In this document: piece after piece, positions 15,170-22,282 of the stretch
Layout: each line of letters opens with the position of its first letter
Position numbering within the stretch: position 1 is the stretch's first letter
Assembly (NCBI GenBank): GCA_022565935.1
Contig: JADFJY010000006.1
Coordinates: 1 to 22,724, forward strand
DNA: 22,724 nt
Source of the DNA: Nitrososphaerota archaeon
Lineage (GTDB): Archaea > Thermoproteota > Nitrososphaeria > Nitrososphaerales > Nitrosopumilaceae
Direction: 5' to 3'
Notes under the pieces: generated by a model
What the model saw: only the letters and a program-made list of their open reading frames with translations
The model's database searches: none
Told to the model about the DNA's origin: nothing
Made by a program: the position numbers and the translations under genes

Positions 15170-16441
15170 ATGAATATTGTTGAGAAGATTCTTGCACGTG
15201 CATCTGGAAAATCATCCGTCTCACCTGATGATGTAATTTTTGCTGATGTTGATAAGGTAATGCTTCATGATGTCTCGGGACCAGGTGTCATCAAAGTCTT
15301 TGACAAATTAAAGAATCAAGGAATTTCAGTTGATAAATTATGGGATCCATCCAAAGTTTGGGTAGCAGAAGATCATTTTGTTCCTTCAGCAGATAAAGTT
15401 TCAGCAGAAAATATTGTAAAATTATCAAACTTTACAAAAAAATATGGAATTGAAAAGCACTTCAAATATGGTATGGGTCAATATGGTATTTGTCACACTC
15501 TATCTCATGAAGAAGCATTAGTAATGCCCGGTGAAGTTTATGTTGGTGGGGATTCTCATACTAACACAACTGGTGCTTTAGGTGCATTTGCTTGTGGATT
15601 AGGACATACTGATGTTGCTTATGTATTATTGAATGGAAATATTTGGTTTAAGGTTCCAGAAACTTACTACTTTAAGATAAATGGAAAATTACCAGATCAT
15701 GTTATGGCCAAAGATTTAATTCTAAAAATAATTGGAGATATAGGAACTGATGGTGGTGCATATAGAACCATGCAGTTTGGTGGAACTGGAGTTGATGAAA
15801 TGTCTGTACAAAGTAGACTAACATTATGTAATATGACCACTGAAGCAGGTGCAAAGAATGGAATTGTGGAACCAGATCAAAAAGTGATTGATTATCTATC
15901 TAGTAGGGGCGCTACAAATGTTCCTTTGGTCCATGGTGATGATGATGCAGAATATGCCAAAATATTTGAATATGAAAGTTCAGAGGTAGAACCTGTTGTT
16001 GCAAAACCATTTTCTCCTGCAAATATTTCAGTTGTAAGAGAAGCTCCATCTGTTGAATTAGATAAATCATACATTGGATCTTGTACTGGTGCAAAATACG
16101 AAGATTTGGAGGCTGTTGCAAGAATTCTTAAAGGAAGAAAAGTAAAGATTAGAACTGAAATTTTACCTGCAGCAATTTCAATTTATCAACGTGCTATGGA
16201 AAATGGATTATTGAAAATTTTCTTAGATGCGGGTGCAACTATTGGACCTCCAACTTGTGGAGCATGTTGTGGTGCTCACATGGGTGTCTTGGCAAAAGAT
16301 GAAATTTGTATCAGTACTACAAATCGAAATTTCCCAGGAAGGATGGGTCATATTGAATCACAAACGTATCTTTCATCACCTTTAGTAGCTGCAGCCTCAG
16401 CAGTTACTGGAAAAATTACAGATCCGAGGGATTTGAAATGA
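15170..16441 (+). CDS. Archaeal-type isopropylmalate isomerase/homoaconitase, large subunit
   Basis: Encodes 423 residues from ATG 15170. It belongs to the aconitase superfamily, whose large subunit holds a 4Fe-4S cluster; the ligands appear to be Cys 305 (IGSCTGAKYED), 363 and 366 (PPTCGACCGAH). The short length and the GGDSHTNTTGALGAFACG motif place it in the archaeal-type LeuC/HacA branch. It moves a hydroxyl between carbons of a 2-alkylmalate, in leucine synthesis (isopropylmalate) or in the aminoadipate lysine route (homocitrate); sequence alone does not settle which. It overlaps its small subunit by 4 bases. A second, bacterial-type isomerase follows at once. Confidence 0.88.
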   Translation: MNIVEKILARASGKSSVSPDDVIFADVDKVMLHDVSGPGVIKVFDKLKNQGISVDKLWDPSKVWVAEDHFVPSADKVSAENIVKLSNFTKKYGIEKHFKYGMGQYGICHTLSHEEALVMPGEVYVGGDSHTNTTGALGAFACGLGHTDVAYVLLNGNIWFKVPETYYFKINGKLPDHVMAKDLILKIIGDIGTDGGAYRTMQFGGTGVDEMSVQSRLTLCNMTTEAGAKNGIVEPDQKVIDYLSSRGATNVPLVHGDDDAEYAKIFEYESSEVEPVVAKPFSPANISVVREAPSVELDKSYIGSCTGAKYEDLEAVARILKGRKVKIRTEILPAAISIYQRAMENGLLKIFLDAGATIGPPTCGACCGAHMGVLAKDEICISTTNRNFPGRMGHIESQTYLSSPLVAAASAVTGKITDPRDLK

Positions 16442-16929
16442 AAGGAAATATCATAAAATACGCACAAGACAATATAGATACTGACGTAATTATTCCTGGT
16501 CAATATTTGAAAGTACATGATTATGCTGAACTTGCCACCCATGCTATGGAGGGATTAGATCCTGATTTTCATTCTAAGGTAAAAGAAGGTGATTTCATAT
16601 TGTCTGGCAGAAATTTTGGATGTGGTTCATCTCGTGAACATGCACCAATTGCTTTGTCTCATTCTGGTATAAAGGCTGTTCTTGCATTATCTTTTGCAAG
16701 AATTTTTTATCGAAATGCAGTTGATGGCGCATTTTTGCTACCCATTGAAATTGATGAAGATGCATATGGTGGTATTTCAGAAGGTGATGAAATTGATATT
16801 GACATATCTACCAATGAAATTAAAAACATTACTAAAAATCAAACATACAAAATGAAACCATTTTCTGAAATTATTGGAAAAATTATTTCTGCAGGTGGTC
16901 TTTTCAAGTATAAACCAGACAAGGATTGA
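16438..16929 (+). CDS. Archaeal-type isopropylmalate isomerase/homoaconitase, small subunit
   Basis: Encodes 163 residues, the length of the archaeal small (swivelling) subunit. The active-site motif SGRNFGCGSSREHAP is intact. The substrate-recognition loop after the first strand reads IIPGQYLKV, with Lys at about residue 25. In methanogen enzymes the equivalent position is Arg (YLRT) in homoaconitase and hydrophobic (YLVY) in isopropylmalate isomerase, as I recall the published work; Lys is positively charged, so a substrate with an extra carboxylate is plausible. This is inference from one residue. It forms a complex with the preceding large subunit, with coupled translation. Confidence 0.85.
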   Translation: MKGNIIKYAQDNIDTDVIIPGQYLKVHDYAELATHAMEGLDPDFHSKVKEGDFILSGRNFGCGSSREHAPIALSHSGIKAVLALSFARIFYRNAVDGAFLLPIEIDEDAYGGISEGDEIDIDISTNEIKNITKNQTYKMKPFSEIIGKIISAGGLFKYKPDKD

Positions 16930-16930
16930 A

Positions 16931-18346
16931 ATGGGAAAAACTCTTTTTGAAAAAATATGGGAGTCTCATATTGTTGTTGAAAAACAAAATGGACCTTCTC
17001 TAATCTATATTGATAGACATCTTATACATGAAGTAACTTCCCCTCAAGCCTTTGATGGATTACGTATGAATAAAAGAAAAGTTCGAAGACCTGATCTAAC
17101 TATTGCTACAATGGATCATAATGTTCCAACAAATAACCGGTCTCTTCCAATATTAGATCAAACTTCAGCAGTACAAATTCAAACTTTGGAAAAAAACTGT
17201 AAAGATTTTGGAATTAAGTTATTTGATATTAACAGTCCTAATCAAGGAATTGTTCATGTAATTGGCCCCCAATTGGGAATTACTTTACCTGGAACTACAA
17301 TTGTTTGTGGTGATAGTCATACATCAACTCATGGGGCTTTTGGAACACTAGCTTTTGGAATTGGAACTAGTGAAGTTGAACATGTTTTAACATCTCAAAC
17401 TTTGTGGTTAGAAAAACCAAAACCATTTGAAATTAGAGTTGACGGAAAAAGAAAAAATCCTCATGCAGTTACTGCTAAGGATATAGTCCTTTCAATTATC
17501 AAAAATATTGGAACTAGTGGAGGTGCAGGCACTGTAATTGAATATTGTGGTCAAGGTATAACTGATCTTTCTATGGAGCAGAGAATGACCATTTGTAATA
17601 TGTCAATTGAAGCTGGAGCACGTGCAGGTTTAATTACACCTGATGAGAAGACTTTTGATTATCTTAGAAATAGAGAATATACCCCAAAAAACTATGAATC
17701 ACTTGTTGATAATTGGAAAGAACAACTAAAAACAGATAATGATGCAAAATTTGAAAAACAATTCACTTTGAATATCGATGACATTGCACCTCAAGTTAGT
17801 TGGGGTACAAATCCTGGTATGACTTGTGATGTAACAGAATCAATTCCATCTCCTGAAGAATTTTCTAAAGGTGATGCTAATCAAAAGAAAGGTGCTGAAA
17901 AAGCCCTTGATTATATGGATCTTAAACCCGGAATTCCAATCACTGACATCAAAATTGATAGAGTATTTATCGGCTCATGTACAAATGCAAGATTAGAAGA
18001 TCTTATTGAAGCATCTAAAGTAGTCAAAGGACAAAAAATTTCAACTAACGTTAGAGCCATGGTTGTTCCAGGTTCTCAGATGGTAAAAAAACAAGCTGAA
18101 GATATAGGTCTTGATAAAATTTTCATTAATGCTAATTTTGAATGGAGAGAAGCTGGATGTAGTATGTGTCTTGGAATGAATCCTGATATCTTGTCTCCTG
18201 GTGAAAGATGTGCCAGTACATCAAACAGGAATTTTGAAGGTAGACAAGGAACTGGCGGACGAACTCATTTAGTAAGTCCTGTAATGGCAGCAGCTGCTGC
18301 AATTGAAGGACACTTTGTAGATGTCAGAGAGATGGATTTGAGTTAA
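16931..18346 (+). CDS. leuC: 3-isopropylmalate dehydratase large subunit, bacterial type
   Basis: ATG 16931, one base after the preceding stop, gives 471 residues, matching bacterial LeuC (about 466) rather than the 420-residue archaeal type. The frame is open further upstream, but that part only shadows the previous gene. The 4Fe-4S ligands are Cys 350 (IGSCTNARLED), 410 and 413 (AGCSMCLGM), almost the same numbering as in E. coli. MDHNVPT and CGDSHTSTHGAFG are typical of the family. It isomerises 2-isopropylmalate to 3-isopropylmalate in leucine synthesis, together with the next gene. Confidence 0.95.
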   Translation: MGKTLFEKIWESHIVVEKQNGPSLIYIDRHLIHEVTSPQAFDGLRMNKRKVRRPDLTIATMDHNVPTNNRSLPILDQTSAVQIQTLEKNCKDFGIKLFDINSPNQGIVHVIGPQLGITLPGTTIVCGDSHTSTHGAFGTLAFGIGTSEVEHVLTSQTLWLEKPKPFEIRVDGKRKNPHAVTAKDIVLSIIKNIGTSGGAGTVIEYCGQGITDLSMEQRMTICNMSIEAGARAGLITPDEKTFDYLRNREYTPKNYESLVDNWKEQLKTDNDAKFEKQFTLNIDDIAPQVSWGTNPGMTCDVTESIPSPEEFSKGDANQKKGAEKALDYMDLKPGIPITDIKIDRVFIGSCTNARLEDLIEASKVVKGQKISTNVRAMVVPGSQMVKKQAEDIGLDKIFINANFEWREAGCSMCLGMNPDILSPGERCASTSNRNFEGRQGTGGRTHLVSPVMAAAAAIEGHFVDVREMDLS

Positions 18347-18347
18347 A

Positions 18348-18932
18348 ATGAAATCTTTCAAAAAAATAAAGAGCATTATCACTCCACTTGATAAGATAAA
18401 TGTAGATACTGATCAAATTGTTCCAAAACAATTTTTAAAATTAATTCACAAGTCTGGATTTGGAAAATTTTTATTCTATAATTGGCGATATGATGAAAAC
18501 GAGAATTTAAAATCTGATTTTATCTTAAATGATTCAAAATATGATAATTCTGAAATTATGGTAACTGGAGACAATTTTGGGTGTGGTTCTAGCAGAGAGC
18601 ATGCAGTTTGGGCACTTCAAGACTATGGTTTTTCTGTAATTATTGCACCTTCTTTTGCAGATATTTTCTTTAGTAACTGCTTCAAAAATGGACTTTTACC
18701 AATCTCATTAAATCCAAAAACAGTTGAAAAACTACAACAAGAACTAGATCCAATTGAAGTTGATCTAGAAAGACAAATCATCAAAACCTCATCTGAAGAG
18801 ATAACTTTTGAAATAGATTCTTACAAGAAAAAAATTCTCTTAGATGGTTTGGATGATATTGCACAAACTTTACAATTTGAAGACAAAATATCTGAATTTG
18901 AACGAAATTCTAAAGTCCCATCTGTTTTATAA
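18348..18932 (+). CDS. leuD: 3-isopropylmalate dehydratase small subunit, bacterial type
   Basis: Encodes 194 residues, the bacterial LeuD length. It carries NVDTDQIVPKQFLK, then GFGKFLFYNWRYDE, and the active-site motif DNFGCGSSREHAVWAL. It is the swivelling domain that completes the LeuC active site. ATG 18348 follows the leuC stop by one base, so the four genes from 15170 to 18932 most likely form a single operon. The last 23 bases overlap the 3' end of the convergent nucleotidyltransferase gene on the minus strand. Confidence 0.95.
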   Translation: MKSFKKIKSIITPLDKINVDTDQIVPKQFLKLIHKSGFGKFLFYNWRYDENENLKSDFILNDSKYDNSEIMVTGDNFGCGSSREHAVWALQDYGFSVIIAPSFADIFFSNCFKNGLLPISLNPKTVEKLQQELDPIEVDLERQIIKTSSEEITFEIDSYKKKILLDGLDDIAQTLQFEDKISEFERNSKVPSVL

Positions 18933-19629
18933 TCTTCTTTACCATTTTTTCATTTCTTTCTAAAACCATTGGTGATTCTACGTCAATCCATTCTTTGTTT
19001 CCAATGTCATAAGCACTAATTTTTCCTTCTTTTGATAGTTGTTGAAAAATATCATATGATAGATTAATCTTTTTTTGTTTTTGTTTTGCCTTGATTCGTT
19101 TAATGATATCTTTTCCAAGCATATAGATTCCCAAACATTCTGATAACTGTAATTTCATAACTGGCTTTTCTTTGAATTCTTTTATTATTTCATTCTCTAC
19201 AATAGCAAAACCAGTTTCTTCTCTTCGTTTTGTTCTAGTTGCAATGCATGCAGAACTATTTTTCTCTCTGAAAAGCTCTTTCATCTTTTTTAGATCTATT
19301 GCACATAAATTATCTACAAACCATAACAAAAATTCTGATTCACCTTTGAGTTTCTTTTCAATATGTAACAGATCTCCTCCTGTACCGCTTTGTGAATCTT
19401 GAACAAAAGTAATATTTTTTTGATTTCCGTAATAGTTTTTGATTTGTCCTCCCAATCCATTAAAATCTGAAACAATAATGATCTCTTTTACAAAACTAAA
19501 TGATTTTAGATATTTTACAATATAATCAATCAATGGCTTTCCATTAATGGGAGTCATTGCTTTTGGAAAATATTCAGTGTATGGTTTACCTCTAGTTCCT
19601 TTACCACCTGCTAAAATTATAGCCTTCAC
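18910..19629 (-). CDS. Sugar-nucleotide (NTP) transferase, GlmU/RfbA-like
   Basis: Encodes 239 residues from GTG 19629. The N-terminal signature LAGGKGTRGKPYTEYFPKAM is the nucleotide-binding loop of the NTP_transferase family, with the usual GxGTRL slightly altered to GKGTRGKP. PINGKPLIDYIVKYL and the later VDNLCAID (metal-binding Asp) also fit. Such enzymes activate a sugar phosphate to an NDP-sugar for surface glycans or lipids. There is no second beta-helix domain, so acetyltransferase activity as in GlmU is absent. It starts 3 bases after the uS9 stop, so it is the last gene of the ribosomal protein operon, an unusual partner. Confidence 0.85.
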   Translation of the reverse strand: MKAIILAGGKGTRGKPYTEYFPKAMTPINGKPLIDYIVKYLKSFSFVKEIIIVSDFNGLGGQIKNYYGNQKNITFVQDSQSGTGGDLLHIEKKLKGESEFLLWFVDNLCAIDLKKMKELFREKNSSACIATRTKRREETGFAIVENEIIKEFKEKPVMKLQLSECLGIYMLGKDIIKRIKAKQKQKKINLSYDIFQQLSKEGKISAYDIGNKEWIDVESPMVLERNEKMVKKIIKQMGL

Positions 19630-19632
19630 AGT

Positions 19633-20082
19633 CTAACGGTATGATTTCTGTTTTCTTCTTCTGGCACCAGGTCCGCCAAATTTCTTTGGTTCTTTTCTTC
19701 TGGCATCTCCACTTACTAGAAATTTATCGTAATCTATGATTCTTTTTCTAAGGTCATCTCTTGTAGATTTTGGGAATGGATGGTCCTTTGGTTCTTTTTT
19801 GGATTTTGTCCATCCTGTAAGTGCTCTTGAGATTCCAGTTGCAACAGCACTTGCTTGTCCCATGAAACCTCCTCCACTGACTCTAACAGAAATATCTATT
19901 TTATCTCTTAAATCACCTGTGATTTCTAATGGTACTAACATTATTTCACGCGCAGTTTCTTGTGGGATCATATCAATTGGAACGTTGTTAATTCTAACTT
20001 TACCTTTTCCTTTTGTAATGTAAACATGTGCACTAGCTGTTTTTCTCGTTGCAAAATAAATTTCAGTTTTTGGAGTTGTCAT
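19633..20082 (-). CDS. rpsI: 30S ribosomal protein uS9
   Basis: Encodes 149 residues. The body has ATRKTASAHVYITKGKGKVRIN and the C-terminal tail is basic (FGGPGARRRKQKSYR), the form of uS9 whose tail contacts P-site tRNA; the final tyrosine-arginine SYR is the conserved end. The ATG overlaps the uL13 stop by 4 bases. The gene order Rpo3-eL18-uL13-uS9 is the common archaeal cluster. Confidence 0.96.
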   Translation of the reverse strand: MTTPKTEIYFATRKTASAHVYITKGKGKVRINNVPIDMIPQETAREIMLVPLEITGDLRDKIDISVRVSGGGFMGQASAVATGISRALTGWTKSKKEPKDHPFPKSTRDDLRKRIIDYDKFLVSGDARRKEPKKFGGPGARRRKQKSYR

Positions 20083-20543
20083 TCAGTCCACCCTATTACT
20101 CTGCATAATTCCCCGACTGTAGTATAGTTTGATGGAGATTTTTTAATTTTTGCTTTTTCAAATTGAATTTTTTCAAGTGATTTTAATTCTTTTGGAGAAC
20201 CAATATATGTTCTAAGTCTTTGGTGTGATTCTTTACCTGATGGTTTTCTGTCATATGGTAGCATTCCACGAATCATTTTTGCAATAATTGTATCTGGTCT
20301 TCTGTAATGAACTGGGCCGTGTTTTGGATTAATAACACTGTTAATTTCTAAAAATTCTCTATATTCTTTGATATGATTACTTTTAGTTCCACTCATCATA
20401 ATTTTCTCACAATTTATAACTGAAACTCTATTTCCCCTGATTAGTAATTTTGCTACATTTGATGATAATCTTCCAGCGATATGATTTGTTGCATCAACAA
20501 CTATTGGTCTATCTGTTCTGACAACTGTTTCTTGACTAGCCAA
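20079..20543 (-). CDS. rplM: 50S ribosomal protein uL13
   Basis: Encodes 154 residues. VVDATNHIAGRLSSNVAKLL is the conserved N-terminal uL13 region, and the RRPDTIIAKMIRGMLPYDR segment contains the RNA-binding centre. It is a large-subunit protein that acts early in assembly. It overlaps eL18 upstream by 8 bases and uS9 downstream by 4 bases, which indicates coupled translation within the Rpo3-eL18-uL13-uS9 cluster. Confidence 0.96.
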   Translation of the reverse strand: MASQETVVRTDRPIVVDATNHIAGRLSSNVAKLLIRGNRVSVINCEKIMMSGTKSNHIKEYREFLEINSVINPKHGPVHYRRPDTIIAKMIRGMLPYDRKPSGKESHQRLRTYIGSPKELKSLEKIQFEKAKIKKSPSNYTTVGELCRVIGWTE

Positions 20544-20883
20544 GTAGAATCACTCCTTTCCCAGTAGGATTTTGCTCAATCAAATCTGAAAAACTGATAA
20601 GTTTTCCACCATTTTCAATAATTTTAGTTGCAGCAGAATTTGAAATTGAAAATGAACATAGTGTAATTTTATGAAGAACGTTACCTGTTCCAAGAACTTT
20701 TCCTGGAAAGACTATTGTATCATTTTCTTTTGTTAATTGAGAAATTCTATTCAAGTTGATGTCTCTTCGTGCAATCGATGGCTTTAATGCATATTCTGCT
20801 AATTTAGCCCAAATTGGAGCATTATTTTTGTTTGATGCCTTTTTTAGTTCTCTTGCCATGCGAATTACTACTTGATTAGTCAT
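20536..20883 (-). CDS. rpl18e: 50S ribosomal protein eL18
   Basis: Encodes 115 residues. The sequence IWAKLAEYALKPSIARRDIN and the segment VVFPGKVLGTGN-like (here TIVFPGKVLGTG) match archaeal eL18, a large-subunit protein found only in archaea and eukaryotes. A TATA-like CATTATATTTGG on the minus strand (20905-20916) lies about 27 bases before the ATG, so eL18-uL13-uS9 can be transcribed separately from rpo3, which ends 44 bases upstream. Confidence 0.95.
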   Translation of the reverse strand: MTNQVVIRMARELKKASNKNNAPIWAKLAEYALKPSIARRDINLNRISQLTKENDTIVFPGKVLGTGNVLHKITLCSFSISNSAATKIIENGGKLISFSDLIEQNPTGKGVILLG

Positions 20884-20904
20884 GATAATAAAACCGCTTA
20901 AACC

Positions 20905-20916
20905 CCAAATATAATG
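20905..20916 (-). promoter_or_regulatory. TATA-like box before eL18
   Basis: CATTATATTTGG on the minus strand, in the short gap after rpo3, centred about 27 bases before the eL18 ATG. It would give a leaderless mRNA for eL18-uL13-uS9 and the nucleotidyltransferase. Confidence 0.45.
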
Positions 20917-20927
20917 TGTATGCTTGT

Positions 20928-21593
20928 TTATTCTTTGATTTGATCAATCATATCTTTGAATTCAACTAATTTTTTACTAACCTCGTCAACCCCTGCAAGA
21001 AGAATTTGTTCTGGACTAAGAGCACCAGTTGATTCTACAGTGAGAACACTCTCATCTTTTTTGTCTGTATCAGTAAGGGTTGAAATATTTGCAGAGTTCC
21101 ATTTGGCATGCTCTGTACCGCGTCCCAATCTTGCATAACATTCTATTTTGATTCTTTGGCCTTGGGTAAGTTGAACAATTGATATTTTATCAGAAGTTGG
21201 TTTTACTGAATCATCTTCAGATGATAATTCATTTGAAAGAACAGTTCTAGTCACATCAGAGTCACCTGAATCTATAACTAACATAACCCTACAGTTAGAA
21301 CAACCAGTTTCACTTTGACATTCACATTTAGACGGTTCATTAAATCTAGCCAAGTCAGTTTTTATTGGAATTAGTCCTAATCTGTGTGCTAACCCTTCAT
21401 CTGGCAGCACGGACGAATTTTCTATAATATCTACAGTATCAATTGCAAAGATTGGAACGCCATTAAGACAGATACGTCTAAGCGCATTCGCATATTGTAA
21501 TGGAACCCCTTTCAGCTTTACAGATATTTTTTTACTATCTTTGTAAATTACTTCTAAGGATGACAAATCTTGAAGAAAATCTTCAAAGTCCAC
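20928..21593 (-). CDS. rpoD: DNA-directed RNA polymerase subunit Rpo3 (D)
   Basis: Encodes 221 residues from GTG 21593. This is the archaeal counterpart of Rpb3 and bacterial alpha, which pairs with Rpo11 to seed polymerase assembly. PLQYANALRRICLNGVP is the conserved alpha-like dimer motif. Cysteines at about 90, 92, 98 and 101 (KCECQSETGCSNC) lie in the domain-2 loop where eukaryotic Rpb3 binds zinc. The ferredoxin-like iron-sulfur domain found in some archaeal Rpo3 proteins is absent, which explains the short length. A TATA-like AACTATACGT lies about 25 bases before the GTG. Confidence 0.95.
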   Translation of the reverse strand: MDFEDFLQDLSSLEVIYKDSKKISVKLKGVPLQYANALRRICLNGVPIFAIDTVDIIENSSVLPDEGLAHRLGLIPIKTDLARFNEPSKCECQSETGCSNCRVMLVIDSGDSDVTRTVLSNELSSEDDSVKPTSDKISIVQLTQGQRIKIECYARLGRGTEHAKWNSANISTLTDTDKKDESVLTVESTGALSPEQILLAGVDEVSKKLVEFKDMIDQIKE

Positions 21594-21613
21594 ATAAGAA
21601 TCTAGCTAGTTTT

Positions 21614-21623
21614 ACGTATAGTT
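21614..21623 (-). promoter_or_regulatory. TATA-like box of rpo3
   Basis: AACTATACGT on the minus strand, centred about 25 bases before the GTG start at 21593. It supports this GTG as the start of a leaderless mRNA. Confidence 0.45.
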
Positions 21624-21834
21624 ATTTGAAGTTTAGAATGATTTTATGAATACGATTTAATGTTATTTGTAATCCAAATTTTGGGTTTATTTTAAAAGAG
21701 TATGCAGGCACTTTTTTATGAATGGATTTTAGGATATGTAATTAAATTAAGATAAAATGAAATCTGTAATAATCATTTGATGTATTTTTTTTTACCCACA
21801 CAAAGTTATGGTGTTTGTTACTGTAATTAATTAA

Positions 21835-21882
21835 GAAGTGTAGATCCTACCCGTGCCCAACGTTTGTTTGGGTCTACATTTC
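21835..21882. ncRNA. Candidate structured RNA or terminator hairpin
   Basis: GAAGTGTAGA (21835-21844) pairs with TCTACATTTC (21873-21882) over 10 positions including one G-T pair. An inner stem CCCAA (21856-21860) pairs with TTGGG (21868-21872) around CGTTTGT. The stretch is richer in G and C than the surrounding AT-rich gap, which is typical of structured RNA in such genomes. The strand and transcript are unknown. It could also be only a terminator. Confidence 0.35.
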
Positions 21883-21941
21883 CAATATTTTCAAAATTTT
21901 TGATAAAAATCAAACAGATGTATCAATTAAAAGAAATGATC

Positions 21942-21949
21942 TTTAAATA
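21942..21949 (+). promoter_or_regulatory. TATA-like box of the small regulator gene
   Basis: TTTAAATA is centred about 25 bases before ATG 21970, a clean archaeal box A in the leaderless arrangement. Confidence 0.55.
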
Positions 21950-21969
21950 AAATAATATGGTAATATTGT

Positions 21970-22125
21970 ATGAAAGGAATGTCTCAGAGAATCACAGTAG
22001 TAATGGATGATGATGTAGTAAGGTCATTAAGACAAAAACAAGCAAAACTAATCAAAAATTCTACAAAATCAGTAAGCTTCTCTCGTGTTTTGAATGAAAC
22101 ATTACGTATTAGTCTTAAAAAATAA
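21970..22125 (+). CDS. 51-residue ribbon-helix-helix-like DNA-binding protein
   Basis: ATG 21970 to TAA 22123-22125 encodes 51 residues. A short strand, SQRITVVMDDDVVRSLRQK, leads into a first helix, followed by a basic loop and a second helix with SVSFSRVLNETLRISLKK. Strand-helix-helix with a Ser-x-Ser motif before the second helix is the pattern of small ribbon-helix-helix (Arc/MetJ/CopG-type) regulators, which bind DNA as dimers through the strand. No toxin partner gene is adjacent, so it is more likely a stand-alone regulator than an antitoxin. It has its own TATA box. Targets are unknown. Confidence 0.75.
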   Translation: MKGMSQRITVVMDDDVVRSLRQKQAKLIKNSTKSVSFSRVLNETLRISLKK

Positions 22126-22143
22126 CTTGTCAAAGGACAAATT
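22124..22143 (+). terminator. Hairpin on the stop codon of the small regulator
   Basis: TTGTC (22127-22131) and GACAA (22136-22140) pair around AAAG; flanking AA (22124-22125) and TT (22142-22143) extend the stem after one C/A mismatch. It overlaps the TAA stop and shares the ACTTGT core of the hairpins at 8003 and 12262. Confidence 0.4.
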
Positions 22144-22198
22144 AGATTCTAAACTATATTCTATTAGTCTGGACCTGCATGTCTTTGGATTTTGATTT

Positions 22199-22238
22199 GT
22201 AGTTACTTCAAGACAGGGTTACTGTCATCATTAACTAC
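22199..22238. repeat. Nested inverted repeat before SBDS gene
   Basis: The outer arms GTAGTTA (22199-22205) and TAACTAC (22232-22238) are exact inverted copies. Inside them, GACAG (22212-22216) pairs with CTGTC (22222-22226) around GGTTA. The two stems are separated by 6- and 5-base internal loops. It ends about 13 bases before the SBDS TATA-like box, so it may be a terminator of the upstream transcript, a small RNA or an upstream regulatory site. Confidence 0.45.
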
Positions 22239-22250
22239 AAAGACGTATAG

Positions 22251-22257
22251 ATAAATA
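22251..22257 (+). promoter_or_regulatory. TATA-like box of SBDS gene
   Basis: ATAAATA is centred about 29 bases before ATG 22283, consistent with a very short or absent 5' untranslated region. Confidence 0.45.
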
Positions 22258-22282
22258 CCAAATTACCATACAAATTTTAGAA

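Larger units (their letters stand above)
21594..21969. other. 376-bp intergenic region with hairpins
   Basis: This gap between divergent rpo3 and the ribbon-helix-helix gene holds the two promoters, a near-palindrome AATCCAAATTTTGGGTT at 21671-21687 and a GC-richer hairpin at 21835-21882. No reading frame longer than about 17 codons with a credible start was found on either strand. It contains no tRNA and no full box C/D pattern that I could recognise. Confidence 0.6.

Noticed and set aside
14443..15183. Plus-strand open frames rich in Leu within the cofE interval.
   Set aside because: They are antisense shadows of cofE, whose family motifs are clear on the minus strand.
16874..16930. 19-codon upstream extension of the bacterial-type leuC.
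   Set aside because: It overlaps the previous gene in another frame, and ATG 16931 gives the normal LeuC N-terminus directly after the previous stop.
21671..21687. Near-palindrome AATCCAAATTTTGGGTT in the gap after rpo3.
   Set aside because: The loop is too short for a stable RNA hairpin, and its distance from either promoter gives no clear role; kept only as a note in the intergenic region.
21702..21755. Small plus-strand frame starting ATGCAGGCA in the gap after rpo3.
   Set aside because: Only about 17 codons, no convincing TATA box or ribosome site, and simple composition.
22199..22240. ATGATGA on the minus strand resembling a C box of a box C/D guide RNA.
   Set aside because: No CTGA D box or second C'/D' pair at proper distance was found; the stretch is better explained by the nested inverted repeat.
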